Shown here in pieces: positions 7,985 to 18,065 of a DNA stretch of 64,000 nucleotides. This DNA is from Gemmatimonadota bacterium. GTDB lineage: Bacteria; Gemmatimonadota; Gemmatimonadetes; Longimicrobiales; Gaopeijiaceae. The stretch is taken from NCBI GenBank assembly GCA_022563405.1, contig JADFNK010000002.1, positions 1 through 64,000 on the forward strand. Reading direction: 5' to 3'. The notes below the pieces were generated by a model that was not told where the DNA came from, made no database searches, and was given only the letters and a program-made list of their open reading frames with translations. The translations under genes and the position numbers were made by a program. Position 1 is the first letter of the stretch, and the number at the start of each line of letters is the position of its first letter.

Positions 7985-10459
7985 TTACTGCGAAACGTGG
8001 GTTCCGATCGAGCTCCCACCCTCGAGGAAGCTTCGCCGGGCTTGGGGCATCGACGTGAGGGCCTCGGTCAGGACCTCGTCCATGGTATGGACCGGCACGA
8101 ACTCCAAGCCGGCGATCACCTCCTCGGGCATGAGCTCCAATTCCGGCGCGTTGGCCGCCGGCAACAGAACCTTGGTCAATCCCTCCCGGAGCGCGGCCAC
8201 AGCCTTCTCCCTGACCCCTCCGACAGCCAGGACACGCCCTCGCAGCGTGATCTCCCCTGTCATGGCCACGTCGGCCCGCGACGGAGTCCCGGTGAGCGCC
8301 GAAATCAGCGCGGTGGCGATGGTGATTCCGGCGGACGGACCATCCTTCGGGGTTGCCCCCTCGGGGATATGGATGTGGATGTCCACGTTCTTGTGGAAGT
8401 GTGGATCGAGGCCGAGGCGGGCGGCGCGGGAGCGGGCGTACGTTACCGCCGCAAAGGCGGACTCCTTCATCACGTCTCCGAGTGTCCCGGTGAGCTGCAC
8501 CTGGCCCGAACCGGGTACCACCGCAACCTCGACGTCGAGTACCACACCTCCCGCTTCCGTCCACGCCAGCCCGTTGGCCATTCCGGACCGCTCCCCCTCG
8601 TCCTTGCTGCGTTCCAGATAGAGCGGCGGGCCCAACAGAGCCTTCAAGTCTTCCTCGCCGACGCTGATGCGTTCGGTCGTTCGATCGTCCGCGGTCGCCG
8701 CAGCCTCATCACCGGGCGCCCCAGCCTCATCGCCGGTCACTGTGCGCTCTTCGGCCTTCCGTCGGGCGAGTTTGCGGGCCACACGGGAAATACGGCGATC
8801 CAATTCCCGGACGCCCGCTTCCCGCGTATATCGCCGGATTATCGCTTTGGCCGCACCTTGGGTCAGGTCCGCGTCCCTCGGTAGGCCGTGGCGCTGGGCC
8901 TGGTGGGGCCAAAGGAAACGCAGGGCGATCGAGAGCTTCTCGGTGTCCAGGTATCCCGGGAGGCGGATGATTTCCATGCGATCCCGAAGCGGTTCCGGGA
9001 TTCCCGCGAGCGTGTTGGCGGTGGCCACGAACAGAACGTCGGAGAGGTCGTATTCCAGCTCCAGATAGTGGTCCGTGAAAGTCTTGTTCTGTTCCGGGTC
9101 CAGAACCTCCAGGAGAGCGGCGCCGGGATCACCATGGAAATCATGGGCCAACTTGTCGATCTCATCGAGTAGGAACACGGGGTTTATGGTCCCGGAGCGG
9201 CGCATCCCCTGTAGCACCCTACCGGGCAGGGCACCCACGTAGGTGCGCCGGTGACCCCGGATCTCGGCCTCGTCTCGGATGCCCCCCAAACTGACACGCA
9301 CGAACTCTCGGCCGAGAGCGGTGGCGATACTACGCCCGAGAGAGGTCTTGCCGACCCCGGGTGCGCCAACCAGACAGAGTATGGGTCCCTTCAGCTCACG
9401 GACCAACGACAGCACCGCGATATGGTCGAGGATGCGATCCTTTACCTCATCGAGACCGTAATGCGCCTCATCGAGTATGGCGGATGCATGCTCGACATCG
9501 AGATTGTCCTTCCTGCGTTCGGTCCACGGGAGCCCCAGGATCCAGTCGAGGTAGGTTCGAATCACCGCGGCCTCGGGGGCGACGGGATTCAGCTTTTCGA
9601 GGCGATTCAGTTCGCGCTCCGCCCGCTCGAGGGCGTGCGGGGGAAGGGAAGCGGACACCACCGCGGCCGCGAGCTCCGACCACTCATCATCCTGGGGGTC
9701 GGCTCCGAGCTCGTGGTGAATCGCCTTCAGCTGCTCCTGGAGGTAGTTCTGGCGGTGATCTGAGTCGAGTTGTAGGCGGATCTGAGCATCCAGCTTCTCT
9801 TCGATACGCAGAATCTCCAGCTCCCGCACGAGGATTTCTCGCAGTAGCCCGTAATACGGTACGAGGTCGGAGGATTCGAGAAGCTCCTGCTTCTCACTGG
9901 GCAGCACCAACAAATGTCCAGAAACGAGATGGGCGGAACGAAGCCGGTCACTTTCGAGAGATACCGAACTCAACACATCGTCCGGAACACGATCACAAAG
10001 GTGGACATACTCGTGAAAGAGCCGCAGGACACCTCGCGCGAGGGCCTCGTCTTCTTTCGACTCCTGTTGTTCGGCGCGTTCCTCCACGACGAACGGCTCG
10101 ATCGACGCGGCGAAACCGGCGTCAGATTTCAGGAAACGACGAACTCTGCAGCGTGCGATACCCTCGAGTACGACGCGCGCGTTCCCGTCCGGGAGGCGGG
10201 ACACCTGCAGGATCCGCGCTACGACCCCGACGCGGTGCAGGTCGGCCTTGGAGGGGTCCTCCACCTGTATGTTCTTTTGTGCCAGGAGGAGGATGTATCC
10301 TGCGTCTTTCTCGGCAGCCTCCAGCGCGGCGAGCGACGGAGGTCGGCCGATCAACAGGGGCAGGACCATGTAGGGGAAGTAGACCAGATCCCGAAGGGCA
10401 ACGACGGGAAGCCGGTCTGGGATCTCGTAGGTCTCGTCGACCCGAATCAGTGTCGCCAT
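7985..10459 (-). CDS. lon: ATP-dependent protease Lon
   Basis: Full-length LonA (824 residues): N-terminal substrate-binding domain (LPVVALRDLVYFPYMVLP), AAA+ module with Walker A GAPGVGKT and Walker B VFLLDEIDK, and a C-terminal serine-lysine protease domain. The catalytic Ser is S709 in PKDGPSAG and the Lys is K752 in GVREKAVAA, 43 residues apart as in E. coli. An acidic, Ala-rich insertion (GDEAGAPGDEAAATADD) lies between the AAA+ and protease parts. It degrades misfolded cytosolic proteins. The gene follows clpX after 150 bases, and a copy of a dispersed repeat sits 11 bases upstream of the start codon. Confidence 0.98.
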   Translation of the reverse strand: MATLIRVDETYEIPDRLPVVALRDLVYFPYMVLPLLIGRPPSLAALEAAEKDAGYILLLAQKNIQVEDPSKADLHRVGVVARILQVSRLPDGNARVVLEGIARCRVRRFLKSDAGFAASIEPFVVEERAEQQESKEDEALARGVLRLFHEYVHLCDRVPDDVLSSVSLESDRLRSAHLVSGHLLVLPSEKQELLESSDLVPYYGLLREILVRELEILRIEEKLDAQIRLQLDSDHRQNYLQEQLKAIHHELGADPQDDEWSELAAAVVSASLPPHALERAERELNRLEKLNPVAPEAAVIRTYLDWILGLPWTERRKDNLDVEHASAILDEAHYGLDEVKDRILDHIAVLSLVRELKGPILCLVGAPGVGKTSLGRSIATALGREFVRVSLGGIRDEAEIRGHRRTYVGALPGRVLQGMRRSGTINPVFLLDEIDKLAHDFHGDPGAALLEVLDPEQNKTFTDHYLELEYDLSDVLFVATANTLAGIPEPLRDRMEIIRLPGYLDTEKLSIALRFLWPHQAQRHGLPRDADLTQGAAKAIIRRYTREAGVRELDRRISRVARKLARRKAEERTVTGDEAGAPGDEAAATADDRTTERISVGEEDLKALLGPPLYLERSKDEGERSGMANGLAWTEAGGVVLDVEVAVVPGSGQVQLTGTLGDVMKESAFAAVTYARSRAARLGLDPHFHKNVDIHIHIPEGATPKDGPSAGITIATALISALTGTPSRADVAMTGEITLRGRVLAVGGVREKAVAALREGLTKVLLPAANAPELELMPEEVIAGLEFVPVHTMDEVLTEALTSMPQARRSFLEGGSSIGTHVSQ

Positions 10460-10470
10460 TCGGTTACTGT

Positions 10471-10490
10471 GTACTCCTTCAGCAGCCTTC
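10471..10490 (-). repeat. Copy of a dispersed intergenic repeat upstream of lon
   Basis: This 20-bp stretch (GTACTCCTTCAGCAGCCTTC on the plus strand) differs at one position from the core of the copies at 37183-37210 and 63956-63983. It lies in the lon leader between clpX and lon. Confidence 0.6.
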
Positions 10491-10609
10491 TAGGACTGTA
10501 CTTCACGCACGCGACTTCGAGCACACGATGGTGCGGGCCCCTTCGGGAAGTTGGGCCGGATGCGCGCATCCTACGCCCGGAAACCACTGTGGGGAAGGGC
10601 TAGTGCGGC

Positions 10610-11842
10610 TCAGGCCTCTTTCTTCTGTGTCTCCGGATGGAGTACCAGCAGCGGTGGCACGGACTTGTCGACACAATCGGCCGTGACGACCACCTCTCGA
10701 ACATCCGTTCGAGAGGGGACGTCGAACATGACGTCGCGCATGAAGTCCTCGATGACAGAACGCAGGCCGCGCGCGCCAGTGCCGCGGTCCAGCGTCATCT
10801 CTACGATCTTGTTCAGCGCTTCCTTGTCGAACGTGAGGCCAATGCCTTCCAGCTCGAACATCTTCCGGTACTGTTTCACCAGGGCGTTCTTCGGCTCCTC
10901 TAGAATCCTCAACAATGCCTCTTCATCCAGGTCGTTCAAGTGGACCGCGACCGGGAGACGTCCCACCAGTTCGGGGATGAGGCCGAACTGCCTGAGGTCC
11001 TCGGGCTGGACCTGCGGCAGGAGGTTGTCTCGTTCTTCTTTGGAGGCCTTCTCGCCGAACCCGATGCGCCGCTGGCCTAGGCGGGTCTCGATGATCTCTT
11101 CCAGGCCGTCGAAGGCGCCTCCGCAAATGAACAGGATGTTCCGCGTGTCGAGCTGGATGTACTCCTGCTGTGGATGTTTTCGACCGCCCTGGGGCGGGAC
11201 CGACGCCACTGTTCCTTCCAGGATCTTGAGGAGAGCCTGTTGGACACCCTCTCCCGAGACGTCCCGCGTGATCGACGGGTTCTCGGACTTCCGCGCGATC
11301 TTGTCCATTTCGTCGATGTAGATGATTCCGCGTTCGCACTCGGCCACGTTGAAATCGGCGGCCTGGAGCAGCCGAACCAGGATGTTCTCGACGTCTTCGC
11401 CGACGTATCCTGCTTCGGTGAGCGTGGTGGCGTCCGCGATCGTGAACGGGACGTTGAGGATCCGAGCCAACGTCTGCGCGAGCAGCGTCTTACCGACCCC
11501 AGTGGGTCCGATCAGGAGAATGTTGGCCTTGTCGATCTCGACTTCGTCGACAACGCCCTGGTTGTTGACCCGCTTGTAGTGGTTGTAGACCGCCACGGCG
11601 AGTGCCCGTTTCGCTTCCTCCTGCCCGATGACGTACTGATCCAGGAAGTCCTTGATCTCGTGTGGGGTCGGACTCTCGACTACAGACTCTGATGACTCTC
11701 GATCTTCTTCTTCTTCGAGAATCTCATTACAGAGAGAAATACACTCGTTGCAGATATAGACGGAAGGGCCGGAGATGAACTTCTTGACCGTTTCCTTGGA
11801 CTTTCCGCAAAAACTGCAACGTAGATGTTTGTCACTGGACAT
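10610..11842 (-). CDS. clpX: ATP-dependent Clp protease ATP-binding subunit ClpX
   Basis: ClpX (410 residues) is the AAA+ unfoldase partner of ClpP. The N-terminal zinc-binding domain has CSFC and CNEC pairs. The AAA+ core has Walker A GPTGVGKT, the pore loop in [10 protein letters not shown], Walker [10 protein letters not shown], and the ClpP-docking IGF loop (RRIGFG). Sensor motif GARGLRS and the C-terminal small domain are present. It lies 42 bases downstream of clpP on the same strand, giving the classic tig-clpP-clpX-lon order. Confidence 0.98.
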   Translation of the reverse strand: MSSDKHLRCSFCGKSKETVKKFISGPSVYICNECISLCNEILEEEEDRESSESVVESPTPHEIKDFLDQYVIGQEEAKRALAVAVYNHYKRVNNQGVVDEVEIDKANILLIGPTGVGKTLLAQTLARILNVPFTIADATTLTEAGYVGEDVENILVRLLQAADFNVAECERGIIYIDEMDKIARKSENPSITRDVSGEGVQQALLKILEGTVASVPPQGGRKHPQQEYIQLDTRNILFICGGAFDGLEEIIETRLGQRRIGFGEKASKEERDNLLPQVQPEDLRQFGLIPELVGRLPVAVHLNDLDEEALLRILEEPKNALVKQYRKMFELEGIGLTFDKEALNKIVEMTLDRGTGARGLRSVIEDFMRDVMFDVPSRTDVREVVVTADCVDKSVPPLLVLHPETQKKEA

Positions 11843-11884
11843 ATCGTGGCTCCTCTCGTGACCCCTCGGCTCGTGCGCGGGTGG

Positions 11885-12535
11885 TCACCCCTCGTCGTCG
11901 TCTGATGGCTCGAGTTTCGCATGTGAGTCTTTTGGGCCCGAGCCGTTCCTGACCGGGCCTTCCAGCACCCGATCGATGAGGCCGTATTCGACCGCTTCCT
12001 CCGGACTCATGAAACGGTCGCGGTCCACGTCGTCCTGTATCTGCTCGAGCGACTGACCCGTGTGCTTAGCTAAAATCTCATTGAGTCGGGTCCGTGTGTA
12101 CAGGATCTCTTTGGCCGCGATCTCGATGTCGGACGCCGTACCCTGCGAACCTCCGGAAGGCTGATGGATCATGATCCGTGCGTTGGGAAGGGCGCCTCGT
12201 TTGCCTTTTTCCCCGGCAGCGACGAGCACGGCGGCCATCGAGGCCGCGATGCCGACCGCGAAAGTGGCGACTGGAGCCCTCATGTGCTGGATCGTGTCGT
12301 AGATCGCGAGGCCCGCATAAACCCCACCGCCCGGCGAGTTCACGTAGAGATAGACGTCGCGTTCCGGGTCCTCGGCGTCGAGGAACAGCAGCTGAGCCAC
12401 GATGATGTTAGCCACGTTGTCATCGATCCCGCAGCCGAGGAAGATGATGCGGTCCATGAGGAGCCGGCTGAAAATGTCGTAGCTCCGCTCTCCGCGGCTG
12501 GTCCGCTCGATGACGTATGGGGGGTAGATCGGCAT
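11885..12535 (-). CDS. clpP: ATP-dependent Clp protease proteolytic subunit ClpP
   Basis: ClpP (216 residues) forms the proteolytic chamber used by ClpX. The catalytic triad is visible as Ser99 (GIAASMA), His124 (IMIHQP) and Asp173 (DRDRF), a constant offset of two from E. coli mature numbering. The oligomer-sensor region SGGSQG is present. The C-terminus has an extra hydrophilic tail of ~20 residues ([15 protein letters not shown]) of the kind that varies among ClpPs. It sits between tig (24 bases upstream) and clpX (42 bases downstream). Confidence 0.98.
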   Translation of the reverse strand: MPIYPPYVIERTSRGERSYDIFSRLLMDRIIFLGCGIDDNVANIIVAQLLFLDAEDPERDVYLYVNSPGGGVYAGLAIYDTIQHMRAPVATFAVGIAASMAAVLVAAGEKGKRGALPNARIMIHQPSGGSQGTASDIEIAAKEILYTRTRLNEILAKHTGQSLEQIQDDVDRDRFMSPEEAVEYGLIDRVLEGPVRNGSGPKDSHAKLEPSDDDEG

Positions 12536-12559
12536 GGTTTGCAGGTTGCTCCCGTAAGG

Positions 12560-13831
12560 TCAGGCTTGGGTGATTTCCGACTGTTGCTTGAGAAAGTCGA
12601 ACACTTTTCTCTCTGTGATCTCTCGCTCCAGCGCTTCGAGCCTCTCGCTCTTCTGGAGACTGGCGTAAATTTTTGCGGATGTGTCTCCGCTTTTCTTGGC
12701 GATTTCTTCGATCCGGTCGTCGAGCTCTTCCTCGGTGGCCTGAAGTTGTTGTATCTCGGACAGGCGGTCGATCGCCAAGATCCTCTTTACCGCGTGCTCG
12801 GCCTGTGGCGAAAGCTTCTCCTTGGCCTCGGCCAGCTTCTCGGGGGCTACTCCCTCGGGATTACCCAGCACGGATTCGACGTAGCGGTCCACCATTGAAA
12901 CTGGCACCGTAAAGGGATTCGCGTCCAGAATCGCGTCCAGCAGTTTACCCCGAACGACGGATTCTGCCTGTTCCTCGGCTTCTTGCTCCAGGTCCGCCCG
13001 AATTTTCTCGTTCAGGTCTTCGACGCCCTCAAACTCCCCGAGGCTCTTGGCGAACTCGGCGTCCAACTCCGGCACCACGAGGTGTTGCCGAGAGTCCAGC
13101 CGGATGTGGAGACGCTCCTCCTGGCCCCGGCGTTCCTCATTGGGGAAGTCGTCTGGAAAACGGACCACGAACTCGCCGGATCCGTCGACCTCGAGTGACT
13201 TGATCGCCTTCTCGATATCCGGGATCGCGTCTCCCTGCCCGAGAACCAATTGGTACGGTTGCACCTCTCCGGGCTTGCCGTCCTCGTCGTCCTCCATTCG
13301 TTGGATCTCTACGCCGACCAGATTTCCGTCTTCAGGGCGGCCTTCATCCAACGGTTGCCAAGTGCCTTTCTCCTCCCGGAGCTGCCCCAAGACCTGCTCG
13401 AGTTTGTCATCCAAGCCGTTGATCGAGGGCCGTTCAACCTTGAACCCGCCCAGCCGCGAGAGCTCGATTTCCGGTCGCACGTCGAAGGAAATCGAGAAGG
13501 TGAGATCCCGGTCCGGCTCGTACTGCACGTTGCCCACTTCACCCTCGGAAATCGGGCTGAGCTCCTGCTGGCTGAGTGCCTCCCGGTATGCGGCCCCGAT
13601 GAGCTTGTCGAGGGCCTCCCGGCTCAAGGAGTCCCCGAAGCGTTTCTCGACTACCGAAGACGGCACGTGCCCCTTCCGAAATCCCGGAAGCTTCACGCGC
13701 GCAGCGAGCTCACCGGTGAGCCGGCGCCGCTCCGAACTCACCACCCCGGAGGGCACCGTGACGCTCATGGTCCGACGCCACCGCTCGCCCTCTTCGACGG
13801 AGATCTGGAGTTGGGCTCCGTCTATCGTCAT
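12560..13831 (-). CDS. tig: Trigger factor
   Basis: Trigger factor is the ribosome-bound chaperone and peptidyl-prolyl isomerase that meets nascent chains. The protein is 423 residues. The N-terminal ribosome-binding domain has the signature LPGFRKGHVPSSVVEKRFG. The central FKBP-like segment follows (LVGVEIQ to GQGDAIPDIEKAI), and the helical C-terminal arms end it. Several positions in the PPIase domain are divergent, which is common. It is the first protein gene after tRNA-Leu (67 bases) and leads the tig-clpP-clpX-lon series. Confidence 0.96.
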   Translation of the reverse strand: MTIDGAQLQISVEEGERWRRTMSVTVPSGVVSSERRRLTGELAARVKLPGFRKGHVPSSVVEKRFGDSLSREALDKLIGAAYREALSQQELSPISEGEVGNVQYEPDRDLTFSISFDVRPEIELSRLGGFKVERPSINGLDDKLEQVLGQLREEKGTWQPLDEGRPEDGNLVGVEIQRMEDDEDGKPGEVQPYQLVLGQGDAIPDIEKAIKSLEVDGSGEFVVRFPDDFPNEERRGQEERLHIRLDSRQHLVVPELDAEFAKSLGEFEGVEDLNEKIRADLEQEAEEQAESVVRGKLLDAILDANPFTVPVSMVDRYVESVLGNPEGVAPEKLAEAKEKLSPQAEHAVKRILAIDRLSEIQQLQATEEELDDRIEEIAKKSGDTSAKIYASLQKSERLEALEREITERKVFDFLKQQSEITQA

Positions 13832-13898
13832 TTACACACGTTCGCCATTTACGCTCGTTCTCAGGAAGGGCAGCCTTCCAGCTATCGATCGGTTTGAA

Positions 13899-13981
13899 TG
13901 CGAAAGGGGGGACTCGAACCCCCACGGCTCGAAGCCACAGGATCCTAAATCCTGCGCGTCTACCAATTCCGCCACTTTCGC
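13899..13981 (-). tRNA. tRNA-Leu (anticodon UAG)
   Basis: On the minus strand this folds as a complete class II tRNA: acceptor GCGAAAG/CTTTCGC, D-arm with GGTAGACGC, anticodon stem CAGGA/TCCTG closing the loop TTTAGGA (anticodon TAG, reads CUA/CUN), a long variable arm GGCT-TCG-AGCC, and T-arm GGGGG-TTCGAGT-CCCCC. The discriminator base is A and CCA is not encoded. It precedes tig on the same strand. No attachment-site duplication or integrase is seen beside it. Confidence 0.96.
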
Positions 13982-14086
13982 CGAGATGGGGCATGGAATC
14001 GGGAGGGCACCTGGCTTACCAAAGATAACCGAGCCCCAAAACGCCATCAACAAGGGATGCTTCCAGGTACCTAAACACCGGGGGCG

Positions 14087-14145
14087 CGCCGCCCAGAGGC
14101 GACGCGCCCTAAGTAGGAGCACGCCACCCGGAGGCAACGCGCCCT
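14087..14145. repeat. Two 24-bp imperfect direct repeats downstream of htrA
   Basis: Copies at 14087-14110 and 14122-14145 (35-bp period) match at 21 of 24 positions, each ending ACGCGCCCT. The first copy overlaps a stem-loop (GGGCGCG 14082-14088 with CGCGCCC 14103-14109) that could slow or end htrA transcription, although no strong T-run follows on the minus strand. Confidence 0.55.
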
Positions 14146-14183
14146 GCAGCGATACTGGAACCACTCTTATCGTTATCTCGTCG

Positions 14184-15734
14184 TTATCTCGCAACCGGTA
14201 TGTGGACGATCTGCTGCCTGCCATCGGACCAAACAAGTTGGAGCGTCACGATTTCCCCCCGGTCCACGCCGTCCATGATCTCCTCGACGTCTGACTTCTT
14301 ATCGACCGACTCACGGTTGATCGCGAGGATCTTCCAGCCGGGGCCAAGCCTTCGACGTGACGCCGGGCCGTTGATCTGAACGCCCGTGATCACCACGCCG
14401 TCCACTTCCTCGAAGCCGTACTCCCGGGCGCTCGCACGATCCATGTCTTCGATTCGGAGTCCGAGCTTGTCGTCCATCCGGACTTCATCGCGTACGGGTG
14501 CCGCGACGGCCACGACCTCGGGTGGTCCCTGTAGGTTGGCCTCGTCGAGTCGGACGTCCACGGTTATGGATCTGCCGTCCCTGTACACACCGACGCTGAC
14601 GCGGTCACCCGGCCGTTTCAAGGCGATCGCTTGCTGCAGCTGTCCCGAGCGTTCGATCGACTGGCCGTCGAGGGAGACGATTACGTCATACACGCGAAGG
14701 CCTTGGGCTTCCGCCGGCCCCCCTTCGGTGATCGAAGTCAACTCGACGCCCGCAACCGAGGGCAGGCCGTACTTCTCGGCCGAGACGTCGTCGATCCCTT
14801 TCATCCCGACGCCGAGCCGGGCCCTATGTACGCGTCCGAATTCGACCAGGTCCTCCATGACCCGGCGCGCCAGGTCGATGGGAATCGCGAATCCGTACCC
14901 CTGGTAGAATCCCGTGTCGCTGGCGATCGCGGAGTTGATGCCGACGACCTGGCCCCTGAGGTTGACCATCGGTCCCCCCGAGTTTCCGGGGTTGATCACG
15001 GCGTCGGTCTGGATGAAGTCCTCGATGGCGTACCCGCTGATCGTCTGGGATACCCCGTCTTGCCGGAGCCCACGTTGAAGCAAATCGAGGGGGCGTCCGA
15101 GCGCACTGACGATCCCGACCGTCACCGTGTAGTCCAGGGGACCACTGCCGCCACTGAAGCCTGGGTTGCCGATGGCGACGATCCACTCCCCGACACGGAG
15201 GTCGGCGGAGGTCCCGAAGTTGAGCTTGGTCAGATCGGGGGCGTCGATCTTGATCACCGCCACGTCCGTAAACGGATCCCGTCCCACGACCTCTGCCGTG
15301 AACGAGCGCCGATCCTGGAGAAAAACCGTGAGTTGGTCGGCGTCGTCGACCACGTGGTTGTTGGTGAGGATGTACCCATCGTCGGAGATGATGAACCCGC
15401 TTCCTCCGGATATCCGGTCAGGTCGAGCCTGGGGATTTTGGTCCGGTCGGAAAGGGTCTGACCGCCGCGGGGCGGGTGTCGGAGACCTCCGACGCACTTC
15501 GATCCGTACCACCGCGGGTGTGACGGTCGCGGCGACGTTGACAAACGCGTCGCTGAGGTCGAGGGCCGGCTGCACGGCTTCGATCGGGATTTGCGGCTCC
15601 GTCCCGATGACGGGCATGGCGGGTGATACGCCACCCCACCCGAGGGCGGAGGCGATTCCGAGCCCCACTAAAGAGGCAATCGCCGTGAAGAAGACCACCT
15701 TCACCTTGGCGCGAAACGGATCATAAATGGACAT
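14184..15734 (-). CDS. Periplasmic serine protease of the HtrA/Deg family
   Basis: A Deg-type protease of 516 residues with an N-terminal transmembrane or uncleaved signal helix (VVFFTAIASLVGLGIASALG), a trypsin-like domain and two PDZ domains. The triad is visible: His in LTNNHVV, Asp in DPFTDVAV and Ser in NPGNSGGP. The first PDZ domain begins near LGVGMKGID and the second near LGLRIEDMD. It should degrade or refold misfolded envelope proteins. I chose the ATG at 15734, with GAGG just upstream; a TTG three codons earlier (15743) is possible. It lies downstream of dnaK, with a stem-loop in between. Confidence 0.93.
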   Translation of the reverse strand: MSIYDPFRAKVKVVFFTAIASLVGLGIASALGWGGVSPAMPVIGTEPQIPIEAVQPALDLSDAFVNVAATVTPAVVRIEVRRRSPTPAPRRSDPFRPDQNPQARPDRISGGSGFIISDDGYILTNNHVVDDADQLTVFLQDRRSFTAEVVGRDPFTDVAVIKIDAPDLTKLNFGTSADLRVGEWIVAIGNPGFSGGSGPLDYTVTVGIVSALGRPLDLLQRGLRQDGVSQTISGYAIEDFIQTDAVINPGNSGGPMVNLRGQVVGINSAIASDTGFYQGYGFAIPIDLARRVMEDLVEFGRVHRARLGVGMKGIDDVSAEKYGLPSVAGVELTSITEGGPAEAQGLRVYDVIVSLDGQSIERSGQLQQAIALKRPGDRVSVGVYRDGRSITVDVRLDEANLQGPPEVVAVAAPVRDEVRMDDKLGLRIEDMDRASAREYGFEEVDGVVITGVQINGPASRRRLGPGWKILAINRESVDKKSDVEEIMDGVDRGEIVTLQLVWSDGRQQIVHIPVAR

Positions 15735-15860
15735 GTTCCTCAACTTCCGTTGGGACGATTACGTGCGGACCCCCACTTGGCACCTACTACACGATCGCAA
15801 ACTCCGTGGTCCACTCTAAACATCCACCCCTCTTGGATCAACCTCAAGTGGAGCGGGGTT

Positions 15861-15896
15861 GCTCGGTCAGGGGGCGACTCGCCCCCCTGACCGAGC
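15861..15896 (-). terminator. Strong stem-loop downstream of dnaK
   Basis: A perfect 14-bp stem (GCTCGGTCAGGGGG at 15861-15874 pairing with 15883-15896) with an 8-base loop, starting 15 bases after the dnaK stop. On the minus strand it is followed by AACCCC rather than a U-run, so it may protect the 3' end or act as a non-canonical terminator. Confidence 0.6.
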
Positions 15897-15910
15897 ACCG
15901 TCCAGTCGAC

Positions 15911-17839
15911 CTAGTCGACGATCTCGTAGTCGGCCTCGACGACCTCCTCTTCCGCGGCTTTGCCCCCCGCATCCTCTGTATCCGTTTCGGCGTCGTCATC
16001 GGCGTCTCCCTCGGCGCTTTCGTCGGATTCGGCCGCCTGTGACTGATACATTTCCTGCCCGGCGGCGCTGAACGCCTGCATGAGCTCGTCCCTGGCGGAG
16101 TTGAACGCCTCCGTATCTTCTCCCTTGAGGGCTTCCTTGGCTTTTTCCACCGTTTCGTCGAGCCGTTCTTTCGTGCTCTCGGAGACCTGATCGGCCCACT
16201 CGGCCGAATCCTTCTCGACCTGATAGACGAGCGAGTCGAGTTGGTTGCGAGCCTCGACGTTTGCCCGACGTTCTTCGTCCTCTCCAGCGTGCGCCTCCGC
16301 ATCCTTGACCATTTTCTCGATCTCGCTGTCGCTCAAGCCGCTCGACGACTCGATACGGATCTTCTGCTCTTTGCCCGTCGTGTTGTCCTTGGCCTTCACG
16401 TGGAGGATTCCGTTGGCGTCGATGTCGAAGGTGACCTCGACCTGGGGCGTGCCCCGCTGTGCCGGTGGTATACCCGTGAGTTGGAACTTGCCGATGGTCT
16501 TGTTGTCGAGCGCCATCTTCCGCTCGCCCTGGAGCACGTGGATTTCGACCGTGGTCTGGTTGTCTTCGGCCGTCGAGAAAATTTCGGCTTTCTCGGTCGG
16601 GATCGTAGTGTTGCGGGAGATCAGCGGAGTCATCACGCCGCCGAGCGTCTCGATGCCGAGTGACAGTGGGGTGACATCCAGAAGCAGCACGTCGGTCACG
16701 TCTCCGGCCAGAACGCCGGCTTGGATGGACGCACCCACGCCGACCACTTCGTCGGGGTTCACACCCTTGTGGGGCTCCTTGCCGAAAAACTCCTCGACCA
16801 CTTCCTGGATCTTGGGGATCCGAGTCGAACCACCGACCAGAATCACCTCGTCGATGGCCGATGGCTCGATGCCCGCGTCTTCGAGCGCCTGCTTCATCGG
16901 CGGCAACGTCCGCTGGATCAAGTCGTCGACCAGCTGCTCGAACTTCGCTCTCGTGAGCGAGTAGTTGAGGTGCTTGGGCCCATCCTGGGTCGCCGTGATG
17001 AAGGGCAGGTTGATGTCGGTCTGCTGGGTCGAAGAAAGCTCCATCTTGGCCTTTTCCGACGCCTCTTTGAGCCGCTGGAGCGCCATCGGGTCCTTGGAGA
17101 GGTCGATTCCCTGGTCCTTCTTGAACTCCTTGACCAGCCAGTCGATGACCTTCTGGTCGAAGTCGTCGCCGCCCAGATGCGTGTCTCCGTTGGTCGATTT
17201 CACCTCGAAAACGCCGTCCCCCAGCTCGAGGACGGAAATGTCATAGGTGCCACCACCGAGGTCGAATACGGCGATCTTTTCGTCGGCCTTCTTGTCGAGC
17301 CCGTACGCCAGCGCGGCCGCGGTGGGCTCGTTGATGATGCGAAGTACCTCTAGGCCCGCGATCTTACCCGCGTCTTTGGTGGCCTGGCGCTGGGCGTCGT
17401 TGAAGTAGGCCGGCACCGTGATGACCGCTTGTTCGACCGTCTGGCCCAGGTAGTCCTCGGCGGTCTGTTTCATCTTCTGAAGAATCATCGCCGAGATCTC
17501 GGGGGGCGTGAACGTCTCTTTCGCGTTCGGGATCTTGATCACCACACGTCCCTTGGAGTCGGTCTTGACCTGGTAGGGCACGAGTTTCTGTTCCGCGGTC
17601 ACCTCGTCGCCCTTGCGGCCCATGAACCGCTTGATCGAGAAGATCGTGTTCTCCGGATTCGTGATCGCCTGGCGGCGTGCCACCTGGCCCACGAGCCGTT
17701 CGCCGTCCTTGGTGAACGCCACCACGGAAGGTGTGGTCCGGCCACCCTCGGAGTTGGGGATCACAACGGGCTCACCGCCCTCCATGACCGCTACGACCGA
17801 ATTGGTGGTTCCCAGATCGATCCCGATAACCTTTCCCAT
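15911..17839 (-). CDS. dnaK: Molecular chaperone DnaK (Hsp70)
   Basis: Full-length Hsp70 (642 residues). It begins [21 protein letters not shown]. The ATPase domain has [35 protein letters not shown] and [13 protein letters not shown]. The linker [15 protein letters not shown] joins the substrate-binding beta-sandwich, and a helical lid ends in an acidic tail ([11 protein letters not shown]). A strong GAGGAG ribosome site lies 6 bases before the ATG. No grpE, dnaJ or hrcA is adjacent and no CIRCE element is visible upstream, so control may differ from the HrcA type. Confidence 0.99.
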   Translation of the reverse strand: MGKVIGIDLGTTNSVVAVMEGGEPVVIPNSEGGRTTPSVVAFTKDGERLVGQVARRQAITNPENTIFSIKRFMGRKGDEVTAEQKLVPYQVKTDSKGRVVIKIPNAKETFTPPEISAMILQKMKQTAEDYLGQTVEQAVITVPAYFNDAQRQATKDAGKIAGLEVLRIINEPTAAALAYGLDKKADEKIAVFDLGGGTYDISVLELGDGVFEVKSTNGDTHLGGDDFDQKVIDWLVKEFKKDQGIDLSKDPMALQRLKEASEKAKMELSSTQQTDINLPFITATQDGPKHLNYSLTRAKFEQLVDDLIQRTLPPMKQALEDAGIEPSAIDEVILVGGSTRIPKIQEVVEEFFGKEPHKGVNPDEVVGVGASIQAGVLAGDVTDVLLLDVTPLSLGIETLGGVMTPLISRNTTIPTEKAEIFSTAEDNQTTVEIHVLQGERKMALDNKTIGKFQLTGIPPAQRGTPQVEVTFDIDANGILHVKAKDNTTGKEQKIRIESSSGLSDSEIEKMVKDAEAHAGEDEERRANVEARNQLDSLVYQVEKDSAEWADQVSESTKERLDETVEKAKEALKGEDTEAFNSARDELMQAFSAAGQEMYQSQAAESDESAEGDADDDAETDTEDAGGKAAEEEVVEADYEIVD

Positions 17840-17977
17840 GTCTGCTCCTCGAATGCGCCAAGGCCGCTACGGCCAAGATGGTTAGAAGACAGGCGGCCGG
17901 TCCGCTTGGCGGGTCCGGTCGTCGTCGGTACGTTCTGGTTCGTGGGAATGCAATCATCATGCCGCACCGTTGGGCCG

Positions 17978-17997
17978 AAAAACCGCCAAACTGGCGG
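17978..17997 (-). terminator. Intrinsic terminator after thiD
   Basis: On the minus strand CCGCCA-GTT-TGGCGG is followed directly by TTTTT (plus-strand AAAAA at 17978-17982), a textbook Rho-independent terminator about 70 bases past the thiD stop. A second small hairpin (ATGCCA/TGGCAT, 18012-18026) precedes it. It insulates thiD from dnaK. Confidence 0.8.
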
Positions 17998-18065
17998 CCT
18001 TTCGGGGGTGGATGCCAAAATGGCATGGCTCTGGGCTGGCTTCCCGGACCAGGCCAACGGGGTGA

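Noticed and set aside
10558-10571. Perfect palindrome GGATGCGCGCATCC between clpX and lon
   Set aside because: It has no loop or T-run and is a single short site, so I did not call it a terminator or operator.
9361-10686. 441-codon open frame antisense to lon
   Set aside because: Arg/Pro-rich composition and complete overlap with lon; no independent evidence.
13899-14183. Possible integration site at tRNA-Leu
   Set aside because: No direct repeat of the tRNA 3' end, no integrase and no foreign-looking genes adjoin it.
17840-17977. CIRCE element or sigma-32 promoter upstream of dnaK
   Set aside because: No TTAGCACTC/GAGTGCTAA inverted repeat and no CTTGAA...CCCCAT-like pair could be found by eye.
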